A DNA stretch of 6,355 nt from Candidatus Pacearchaeota archaeon. Lineage in GTDB: Archaea > Nanoarchaeota > Nanoarchaeia > Pacearchaeales > GW2011-AR1. Positions 1-6,269 of this stretch are shown here, in pieces; within the stretch, counting starts at the first letter, position 1, and each line of letters starts with the position of its first letter. Position numbers and translations under genes: made by a program. Location of the stretch: contig NZAS01000148.1 of the NCBI GenBank assembly GCA_002686195.1, forward strand, positions 1 to 6,355, in the 5' to 3' direction. A model generated the notes under the pieces. The model made no database searches. It saw nothing but the letters and a program-made list of their open reading frames with translations, and was not told the DNA's origin.

Positions 1-2
1 AA

Positions 3-170
3 TGTAAAATATTTTGCGCGTCAGATCCAAAATATTCTGTTAAAGAATGGGGAAGTATTAATTCAATGGCTTATGTGCCAGAATGTCAAGAGAAGTATGA
101 TGATTTTTATTGCCATCCAACTCCAGAACAAGTGTTTTTTAAAATTACAGAGGTTATAAAAAATGAATAA
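3..170 (+). CDS. C-terminal fragment of a protein, possibly GT9-like glycosyltransferase (5' end outside window)
   Basis: An open frame enters from the left edge (first full codon at 3) and ends at TAA 168-170, giving 55 residues. The other two frames have early or less plausible stops. The tail contains FCASDPKYSVKEWGS, then a Cys (VPEC), then FYCHPTPEQVF about a dozen residues later, and ends in a Lys-rich helix. A T/S-D-P, then W-G, then spaced cysteines, then a P-E-x-V helix is the pattern I associate with C-terminal ends of GT9/ADP-heptose-type transferases, so a glycosyltransferase is plausible. With so little sequence this is only a suggestion. The stop overlaps the next gene's start by 8 bases, so it belongs to the same operon. 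Confidence 0.6.
   Translation, partial: CKIFCASDPKYSVKEWGSINSMAYVPECQEKYDDFYCHPTPEQVFFKITEVIKNE
148..153 (+). promoter_or_regulatory. Weak ribosome binding site for the methyltransferase-glycosyltransferase gene
   Basis: CAGAGG lies 9 bases before the ATG at 163, inside the end of the upstream gene. It is a modest Shine-Dalgarno match. With the 8-base overlap it supports 163 as the start, coupled to upstream translation. In-frame ATGs at 172 and 196 remain possible alternatives. Confidence 0.4.
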
Positions 171-2055
171 TATGTGGTGGGACAAGTTAGTTAATATGTG
201 GTGGGAAGGAGAGCCAAAAAAAGAAGATTTGGTGGAATACCTTGCTGATGATGATATACTTGATCCTGCTAATCCAAAACTTAAAATTTATTATGAGAAG
301 AAATATGAAGTTGTAAATAAGATAAAACCAAAAGTAATGATGGAAATAGGAGTACGAGCTGGATATTCTTCTTTTGCATTTTTGAGTGCAGCTCCTAAAG
401 CTAAATTATATGCAATAGATGTAAATAAGTATATGCCAGATAGAACTCAAATAGAAGAAGGGGGAGTTTCTAACGTTATTACTATGTATGGTGGAATTCC
501 AGATGTATTTATAGATGTTGCTCCTAAAATTTTGAGTGGCTTTGATGTTAAATTTATTGAAGCTAATAGCCAAGAATATACAGAATTGCCATATGATGTA
601 GATTTTATACATATTGATGGAGATCATAGTTATTCAGGAGTAATGCATGATCTTAATATTTCAAAAAATCATGCAGAATGGATGTTAGTTGATGATTATG
701 ATTATATACCACGAATTAAAAAGGCTGTGGATAAGTTTTTAAATGATAATCCTGATTTTACTTATGAATATATTGATGATGGTTTTAGGGGTAATATGCT
801 TATTCATACTTCATTTAGAAGATTGGAAGAAGATTTTATGAAGATAAATGAGTATGATAAAAAATTTCTTATAATTTCTTCGTTTTATAATAATACAAAG
901 GATCATATAAAACAAACTTTTGATAATGTAATTAATCAAACTTATAAAAATTGGTTATTTGTTGTAACAGATGATTTTAGTGAAAATGATTGTAAAAAAT
1001 TATTACAAGAAGAAATTAAAAAAAGAAATCATCCAAATATAATATATTATGAAGAGAAATATAAACGAGAAATATATTTATATCAGAATTTTTTTAAAGG
1101 TATAAATTATGATTATTATTTGGATATTAGTTCAGATGATATTTTATATTCAAATATGTTAGAAATTTATAATTATCATTTTGAAAAATATCCTGAAGTA
1201 TTTTCAATATTTTGTGATTATACTGTAGTTGATGAAAATGGGAGAAGAGAACGCATAAGTGTTGTTAAGACAAGTGATGATTATATTGAAGAATTTAAAG
1301 AAAGAACACATCCAAATCAAGGTGGTATAAATGGAAGTTATTGGCATATTTGGTCAAAGTATCATAGTTGGAATATGTATGGTATTGGTATGTGCTTTAG
1401 AAAAAGTAAAAGGGATAAATTTTTAATTGAACTTAATTGTAGAAGTTCAACTGATTCTATTTTATTTTTTAATACTTTAAGTGAAGGGAATCATTTAAAT
1501 ATACCTAGAAATTTATACACGTTGGTGAATAGGCCTAATTCGGATAGTAGTGGAATGTCATCAGATGAATTTAGTAGTTATAATTCAAATGCTTTATTAG
1601 CTATAGATGAATATTCTAAAACTTTAGAATTTGGGTCAGTAAAAGTTTATGATGATGTTTGGTTAGAAACAAATGCACTTTCAAATGCTGAATTTGTTGA
1701 ATATGTAGATGATATTAATTTAATAACAGATATTGATGAGTTACAATTAGATAAAATTAGAGATTTATATTATGGTAAGAATATTAGTGTAAATGATAAA
1801 ACAAAACAGAATTGGATAATTATTTGGAATAAATTAAATGAAGACCAACGGATAAAAATGTTAAAAGCATTACAAAATTATGACGGAAATTTTTTAATAT
1901 ATAATTTTTTAGATGACTTTAATGTATTGGAAGATGATATACAAAAATATTTTGAAGATGAAACGACTTCTTTTATAGAAAATGTATCGGAGTATGAAAC
2001 TAATTTTAAATGGTTTAGTTATTTTAGACATATAATTATAACAAGAAGGAATTAA
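163..2055 (+). CDS. Fused SAM-dependent methyltransferase / GT2-type glycosyltransferase
   Basis: The 630-residue product has two recognisable enzymes. Residues about 45-215 look like a class I methyltransferase of the Methyltransf_24 type: SAM motif I EIGVRAGYSS (61-70), the acidic end of strand 2 at AIDV (84-87), HIDGDHSYSGV (150-160) and the following VDDY (176-179). Residues about 233-460 look like a GT-A GT2 domain: a first strand FLIISSFYN, then INQTYKNWLFVVTDD (257-271) and a metal/nucleotide DD motif in DISSDD (321-326). Residues about 480-630 are acidic and probably helical, with no family I recognise. No signal peptide or membrane segment is visible, so the protein is probably cytoplasmic. 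The likely role is adding a sugar during glycan assembly and methylating the sugar or glycan; acceptor and donor cannot be read from sequence. The start at 163 overlaps the upstream gene by 8 bases, and the stop is 3 bases before the next start. The methyltransferase part is visibly less AT-rich than the glycosyltransferase part. Confidence 0.85.
   Translation: MNNMWWDKLVNMWWEGEPKKEDLVEYLADDDILDPANPKLKIYYEKKYEVVNKIKPKVMMEIGVRAGYSSFAFLSAAPKAKLYAIDVNKYMPDRTQIEEGGVSNVITMYGGIPDVFIDVAPKILSGFDVKFIEANSQEYTELPYDVDFIHIDGDHSYSGVMHDLNISKNHAEWMLVDDYDYIPRIKKAVDKFLNDNPDFTYEYIDDGFRGNMLIHTSFRRLEEDFMKINEYDKKFLIISSFYNNTKDHIKQTFDNVINQTYKNWLFVVTDDFSENDCKKLLQEEIKKRNHPNIIYYEEKYKREIYLYQNFFKGINYDYYLDISSDDILYSNMLEIYNYHFEKYPEVFSIFCDYTVVDENGRRERISVVKTSDDYIEEFKERTHPNQGGINGSYWHIWSKYHSWNMYGIGMCFRKSKRDKFLIELNCRSSTDSILFFNTLSEGNHLNIPRNLYTLVNRPNSDSSGMSSDEFSSYNSNALLAIDEYSKTLEFGSVKVYDDVWLETNALSNAEFVEYVDDINLITDIDELQLDKIRDLYYGKNISVNDKTKQNWIIIWNKLNEDQRIKMLKALQNYDGNFLIYNFLDDFNVLEDDIQKYFEDETTSFIENVSEYETNFKWFSYFRHIIITRRN
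168..215 (+). repeat. Two tandem 24-base near-repeats at the start of the gene
   Basis: The 15-base string TAATATGTGGTGGGA occurs at 168-182 and again at 192-206, offset by 24 bases (8 codons). It encodes NMWW twice in the first 14 residues (3-6 and 11-14), followed by D and E respectively. The remaining 9 bases of each unit are unlike. This may be a small tandem duplication near the N terminus or a repeated tryptophan-rich helix motif. It also provides alternative in-frame ATGs at 172 and 196. Confidence 0.7.
2045..2050 (+). promoter_or_regulatory. Ribosome binding site that fixes the GTG start of the SDR gene
   Basis: GAAGGA sits 8 bases before the GTG at 2059, inside the last codons of the preceding gene. 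No ATG exists in that frame before residue 65, which is well past the Rossmann glycine motif, so this site and the GTG are needed to make a functional protein. Confidence 0.75.
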
Positions 2056-2058
2056 ATA

Positions 2059-2964
2059 GTGAGTAAGATATTATTAATTGGTGGTAGTGGATATATTGGT
2101 TCAAGATTACAAGAAAGTTTAGATGTTGATGTAATAGACACAAATTGGTTCAATGACAGTGAATCTGGTATAGATTATAGTGAATTGACTCGTGAAGATT
2201 ATTTAAAGTATGATACGATAATTCTTTTGGCTGGCCATTCGAGTGTAAAGATGTCTGAGGGTAATTTAAATAGCTGTTTTAACAATAATGTTAGAAATTT
2301 TATTGACTTGATAGAAAAATTAGATAAACAGAAATTGATTTATGCCAGTTCATCAAGTGTTTATGGTTCGGTTGGTGGTAAGACTGTTAATGAAAAATAT
2401 TATGGATTTGAACCATACAATCAATATGATATATCAAAACATACTGCTGATTTATATGCTCAAAAATCTAATATAGAGTATTATGGTTTGAGGTTTGGAA
2501 CGGTAAATGGTAGTTCACCTGTATTGAGAACTGATGTTATGATAAATGCTATGGCCAATAGTGCTTTAAAAGATGGTCACATTAAACTTTACATTAAGGA
2601 TACAATGAGACCAATATTAGGAATCAATGATTTGTGTCGAGCGATAGAATCTATAGTTGAATCTAATGAAGATAAACGAGGTCTTTATAATTTAGCATCA
2701 TTTAATAAGACTGCCGAACAAATTGCTTATGAGGTCGCTGATGTGATGGGTGTTGAAGTTAAAGAGTATGAAGTGGACCCAACCCAAATTAAAAATACAA
2801 AGAGTCAGACTAAAGCCTATAATTTTTCAATATCAACTTTGAAATTTAGAAGAGAATATAAATTTAAGTTTCAAGATACTGTGGAGAGTATCACTTCGGG
2901 TTTAATTGAAAATTGGAGCTCAATGGAAAAAACAGATAGAAGTGAGACAATCAATTATGAGTGA
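2059..2964 (+). CDS. NAD(P)-dependent nucleotide-sugar epimerase/dehydratase/reductase (extended SDR)
   Basis: The 301-residue product has the hallmarks of the extended short-chain dehydrogenase family that acts on nucleotide sugars. These are the Rossmann motif GGSGYIG (8-14) right at the N terminus, LLAGH (56-60) at the end of strand 4, SSSSVYG (97-103) carrying the usual catalytic Ser, the active-site pair Y123 and K127 in YDISK, LRFGTVNG (144-151) and a late MRPILGINDLCRAI segment (183-196) matching the family's substrate-side RP...hxDhxxA motif. The length is normal for the family. Start: GTG at 2059, with GAAGGA 8 bases upstream. It follows the previous gene by 3 bases and overlaps the next by 8. 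Next to a sugar C-methyltransferase, a 4-keto-sugar reductase or epimerase is a reasonable guess, but the exact reaction cannot be told from motifs. Confidence 0.88.
   Translation: MSKILLIGGSGYIGSRLQESLDVDVIDTNWFNDSESGIDYSELTREDYLKYDTIILLAGHSSVKMSEGNLNSCFNNNVRNFIDLIEKLDKQKLIYASSSSVYGSVGGKTVNEKYYGFEPYNQYDISKHTADLYAQKSNIEYYGLRFGTVNGSSPVLRTDVMINAMANSALKDGHIKLYIKDTMRPILGINDLCRAIESIVESNEDKRGLYNLASFNKTAEQIAYEVADVMGVEVKEYEVDPTQIKNTKSQTKAYNFSISTLKFRREYKFKFQDTVESITSGLIENWSSMEKTDRSETINYE
2939..2946 (+). promoter_or_regulatory. Weak ribosome binding site for the C-methyltransferase gene
   Basis: GAAGTGAG lies 10 bases before the ATG at 2957, a poor match to the consensus. Start and stop overlap as ATGAGTGA (2957-2964), so reinitiation by ribosomes finishing the SDR gene probably matters more than this site. 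Confidence 0.35.
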
Positions 2965-4171
2965 TTTTAATACTATTGATAAGTGTTTGTGTTGTGATGG
3001 AGATAACATAAAGTTATTATTGGACTTAAACGAACAACCACTAGCAAATTCATACCATGACAATACAGAGAAATTGGAAAAATATCCATTGGGAGTAAAT
3101 TTATGTCAAGATTGTTATCACATTCAATTAACAGATGCGGTTAATCCAGATTTATTGTTTAAAGATTATTTGTATGTAAGTGGTACAACCCAAACATTAA
3201 AAGATAATTTTAAATGGTTTGCTGATTATGTGATTGAGAATTCACCGGTATGTAATCATGTTTTAGATATTGCGTGTAATGATGGTACTCAATTAGATTA
3301 TTTTAAAGATAGGGGGGTAGAGACATATGGTATTGATCCTGCTGAAAATTTATGGGAATTAAATTCTAAAAATCATAATGTCAAATGTGAATATTTTGAT
3401 TCAGTGTTTTTTGGTTTTAGATTTGATGTTATAACTGCACAGAATGTATTTGCTCATAGTGGTAATCCAAAAAAGTTTTTGGATGACTGTTTTGAGTTGA
3501 TGAATGATAATTCAACACTGTACATTCAGACATCTCAAGCTGAGATGATTTTAAATAATCAGTTTGACACAATTTATCATGAACACGTATCGTTTTTTAA
3601 TATTAATTCTTTTAATGAGTTGGTTAAACGAACCAATTTACATTTGGTAGATGTGATAAAGACACCAGTTCATGGTATCAGTTATTTGTTTGTGTTGAGT
3701 AAAACTTCTTATAATCAACAGAAGATAAAAAACGAAATAGAAGTTGAAAGACAACGAGGATTGTTGAGTCAAAAGACTTATGATAATTATAAATTAAAGG
3801 TATTAGACATTGTAGATTACTTTAAACTTTTAGTGGAACAATCAAGAGATGAGGGATATAAAATAGTTGGGTATGGGGCTGCAGCAAAAGGTATGACATT
3901 TCTTAATTTTGCTGATGTTAAATTAGATGTCATCATAGACGATAATTCACTTAAACAAGAATTATATACACCAGGAACTAATGTATTTATTAAGTCGATT
4001 GAATGTCTTAAAAGTTATAATGAAAATGATAAAATATTATTTATACCTTTGGCATGGAATTTTTATGATGAAATCAGAGAACGAATAAAGATAGTTAGGG
4101 ACAATGAAAAAGATTTGTTTCTAAAATATTTTCCAAAAGTAAAATTTGAAGGAATAGATTATGGTAAATAA
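2957..4171 (+). CDS. Sugar C-methyltransferase, zinc-binding type (Methyltransf_13 / class I MT / Methyltransf_14)
   Basis: The 404-residue product shows the full three-part architecture of SAM-dependent C-methyltransferases acting on NDP-keto-deoxysugars (the NovU/TylC3/TcaB9 group). The N-terminal zinc domain has C10-x2-C13, the conserved LNEQPLANSY (24-33) and C50-x2-C53. The class I core has motif I LDIACNDGT (103-111) and GIDPAENL (125-132). The family's catalytic YHEH follows (207-210, in YHEHVSFF). The C-terminal domain carries VGYGAAAKGMTFLNF (304-318), IIDDN (326-330), LKQ and TPGT (338-341). The predicted reaction is methylation of a ring carbon next to a keto group, giving a branched sugar nucleotide in the cytoplasm. 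I chose ATG 2957. An upstream TTG at 2906 would add 17 residues inside the SDR gene without a clear ribosome site, and the family normally begins shortly before the first Cys pair. The end overlaps the next gene by 11 bases. A C-terminal GYGAAAKG domain and all expected cysteines are present, so it looks intact. Confidence 0.92.
   Translation: MSDFNTIDKCLCCDGDNIKLLLDLNEQPLANSYHDNTEKLEKYPLGVNLCQDCYHIQLTDAVNPDLLFKDYLYVSGTTQTLKDNFKWFADYVIENSPVCNHVLDIACNDGTQLDYFKDRGVETYGIDPAENLWELNSKNHNVKCEYFDSVFFGFRFDVITAQNVFAHSGNPKKFLDDCFELMNDNSTLYIQTSQAEMILNNQFDTIYHEHVSFFNINSFNELVKRTNLHLVDVIKTPVHGISYLFVLSKTSYNQQKIKNEIEVERQRGLLSQKTYDNYKLKVLDIVDYFKLLVEQSRDEGYKIVGYGAAAKGMTFLNFADVKLDVIIDDNSLKQELYTPGTNVFIKSIECLKSYNENDKILFIPLAWNFYDEIRERIKIVRDNEKDLFLKYFPKVKFEGIDYGK
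4148..4153 (+). promoter_or_regulatory. Ribosome binding site for the three-module glycosyltransferase
   Basis: GAAGGA is 7 bases before the ATG at 4161, within the end of the C-methyltransferase gene. Spacing and sequence are good and support 4161 as the start despite the 11-base overlap. Confidence 0.7.
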
Positions 4172-6269
4172 TATATTAGTTTTAAGTGCACATACAAAAA
4201 ATATGGCGTATGGGGTGCCTGAACATGATGAATATGGTAAATTAGATTATGCTGAAATTTCATCAAAAATAAATAAACAATATGCTGATATTAATGGGTA
4301 TGATTTTAAGTGTATTGAGTATGATATAAAATATAAAGATTATTGGCCAACTTGGGTTAAAGTTAAAGCAATTTTAGAACATATTTATGATTACGATTAT
4401 GTTTTCTGGATTGATGCTGATGCTATATTTATGAAGAATATACCATTAGATTTTTTGATTGGAAAGGATATTGCAATTACAAAAGAATATCCAAATATTA
4501 AGTTCGATAAAACATTGTCTATGGTAAATACTGGATTTATGTTAATAAAAAATACAAAATTTAGTATTGATTTATTACATAATTTATTGTCCCAAGCTGA
4601 AAATTGGGATGGTGGTAGTTTTAAAGAATCAAATTGGCATGAACAGGGCCTTCTTGATAAAATGTATATTAGACCACAAGTAATTCAAACATATAAATTT
4701 ACTTCTGATTATTATAGGTTAGTAGACCATAAACATGAAGATATAGATAATCCATTTGAAACAGAAAATTTCATAATTTTTCCTAACAAATATCAAATGT
4801 GTGGAAAAAATGAGAATGAAGTTAGCGATAGTGAATATCTTAGTAATATTAAGTTTATATTTCATGCTACAGCTGGACATCATACAAAAAGAATGCGGTT
4901 GGAAGAAGCTTCTAAATATGTAAACTTTGAGGACGAAAAAAATAGAATTATTTATTCAGAGGACGAAGAGAATAAAATTACTTATTCATTTATTAAAGGA
5001 GCGAAAGTTGAAATAACTGGTAGTGATGATAAAGAATATTTAGTGGAATTTTGGAGTAATAGTGGTGATATTTTATATTATTGGAATACTATTACAAATA
5101 ATATGTGGACTGAGGCTAATAAAAAATGGTATACAGATTGGGTTATAAAAATTTATAGTGATGGTATACTAATAGAAGAGTATAAATTTAACTGTAAAGG
5201 TAAAAAGGTTTATATTCATTTGGATAATAGTAATGTAACAGAATGGTTTCCATATGTAGAAGAATTCAGAAAAAAACATAATTGTAAAGTTGTATGTTCT
5301 GGAGTTTGGAATGATTGGTTTAGAGAAGAATATAAAGAAATTGAATTTGTGAAACCAGGTATAGATATTGATGATTTATATGCTGTTTATGCAATTGGAA
5401 TTTATCGCGATGGTGAAAAAATGGATACTCTTCAATATCATCCTAGAGATTATGAAATTTCATCAAAACATGGTTCAAATCGTGTTATACGACAGATAGC
5501 TATGGATATACTTGGATTAGATTATAATCTAATAGAACCAAAAGTTATTGTTAGGGAAACTGTTGATATAGTAGATTTGAATATAAATAAAGATAGGATA
5601 AGTATTTTATGTCCTACACGAAAACGAGCTTCTCAATGTATAAAAGCATGTGATTCTTTATTAGATAAGGCTAGTAAACCAGAAAATGTTGAATTATTAT
5701 TTGCTTTTGATGATGATGATACTTCATCTGCAGAAATTATTAATACACATTATAAATCAAGTAATGTTGATTTTAAAAGTTTTGTTTATCCTCGCTATGG
5801 TTATCAAAATTTACATCTCTACATGAACGACTTATGTTTTAATTCTACTGGAGAATGGTTATTTTTATGGAATGATGATTGTATTATGCTTTCAGATGGT
5901 TGGGATGATGCAATTCGTAGTTATACTGATCAATTTGTAATGATTAATCCAAAAACATTTCCTGAGGAAGTTGGTTTAGATAATTTGTGGTTTCCCATTA
6001 TACCCAGATTATGGTATGAAACAACTGGAAGACTTTCTAGTAATGCTCAGAACGATAGTTGGTTACAAATGATAACTGATGTTACTAATAATAGAGTTTG
6101 GGAAAATTCCATTGAAATTTTACACGATAGGGCTGACATTACAGGAAATAATGATGATGATACATATAGGGAGAGGGTTTATGATGTTCAACGATTTAAT
6201 ACACAAAGTGATGAGAGATATATAGATATATTGAAAATATTAGAGGTAATAAAGGAGAAAAGAAAATGA
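4161..6269 (+). CDS. Three-module glycosyltransferase: GT34-like, TibC-like N-terminal half, GT2-like
   Basis: The 702-residue product reads as three modules. Residues about 3-245 resemble GT34 (GMA12/MNN10-type galactosyl/mannosyl transferases): an early strand ILVLSAHTKN, WVKVKAIL, the metal-binding D85-A-D87 in FWIDADAIFM, NTGFMLIKN (123-131), HEQGLLDK (160-167) and a closing FHATAGHH (234-241). Residues about 274-462 resemble the N-terminal acceptor half of autotransporter O-heptosyltransferases of the TibC/Aah group: KGAKVEITG, KEYLVEFW, WFPYVEEFRKKHNCKVVCSG (362-381), LYAVYAIGIY and IAMDILGLDY (446-455). The donor-binding half is not visible. Residues about 479-700 form a second GT-A domain of GT2 type: SILCPTRKRA (481-490), FDDDDT (516-521), GEWLFLWNDD (564-573) and ILHDRADITGNNDDD (653-667). 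No signal peptide or membrane segment is seen, so it is probably cytoplasmic. It may add two or more sugars in sequence; donors and acceptor are unknown. The GT-A calls are firm, while the middle call rests on recalled motif similarity. Confidence 0.82.
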   Translation: MVNNILVLSAHTKNMAYGVPEHDEYGKLDYAEISSKINKQYADINGYDFKCIEYDIKYKDYWPTWVKVKAILEHIYDYDYVFWIDADAIFMKNIPLDFLIGKDIAITKEYPNIKFDKTLSMVNTGFMLIKNTKFSIDLLHNLLSQAENWDGGSFKESNWHEQGLLDKMYIRPQVIQTYKFTSDYYRLVDHKHEDIDNPFETENFIIFPNKYQMCGKNENEVSDSEYLSNIKFIFHATAGHHTKRMRLEEASKYVNFEDEKNRIIYSEDEENKITYSFIKGAKVEITGSDDKEYLVEFWSNSGDILYYWNTITNNMWTEANKKWYTDWVIKIYSDGILIEEYKFNCKGKKVYIHLDNSNVTEWFPYVEEFRKKHNCKVVCSGVWNDWFREEYKEIEFVKPGIDIDDLYAVYAIGIYRDGEKMDTLQYHPRDYEISSKHGSNRVIRQIAMDILGLDYNLIEPKVIVRETVDIVDLNINKDRISILCPTRKRASQCIKACDSLLDKASKPENVELLFAFDDDDTSSAEIINTHYKSSNVDFKSFVYPRYGYQNLHLYMNDLCFNSTGEWLFLWNDDCIMLSDGWDDAIRSYTDQFVMINPKTFPEEVGLDNLWFPIIPRLWYETTGRLSSNAQNDSWLQMITDVTNNRVWENSIEILHDRADITGNNDDDTYRERVYDVQRFNTQSDERYIDILKILEVIKEKRK
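6252..6257 (+). promoter_or_regulatory. Strong ribosome binding site for the nucleotide-sugar dehydrogenase
   Basis: AAGGAG lies 8 bases before the ATG at 6266, the best Shine-Dalgarno match in the window, inside the last codons of the glycosyltransferase gene. It suggests efficient initiation in addition to ATGA coupling. Confidence 0.8.

Noticed and set aside
206..213. Strong Shine-Dalgarno-like AAGGAGAG inside the fusion gene
   Set aside because: No start codon lies at suitable spacing. The nearest in-frame TTG (229) and GTG (232) are 17 or more bases away. The string simply encodes part of the W-W-E-G-E segment.
406..627. A 73-codon open frame on the - strand
   Set aside because: It lies entirely inside the methyltransferase domain, whose SAM motifs are clear on the + strand. 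Its predicted peptide is a low-complexity Ile/Asn/Tyr-rich chain, typical of antisense reading of AT-rich coding DNA.
1089..1095. Run of seven T (and several six-T runs) considered as terminators or slippage sites
   Set aside because: They lie within well-supported coding sequence, mostly encoding Phe-Phe, with no GC-rich hairpin before them. They reflect the low G+C content.
2906..2956. Upstream TTG start that would lengthen the C-methyltransferase by 17 residues
   Set aside because: It has no convincing ribosome binding site and would overlap the SDR gene by 59 bases. The extra residues do not look like the family. The ATG at 2957 gives the usual short lead before the first zinc Cys pair.
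3312..3317. Run of six G in the C-methyltransferase gene, considered as a phase-variable tract
   Set aside because: Phase-variable G tracts in low-GC glycan loci are normally eight or more bases. Six G, encoding the end of Arg-Gly-Val in a conserved spacing after motif I, is probably stable.
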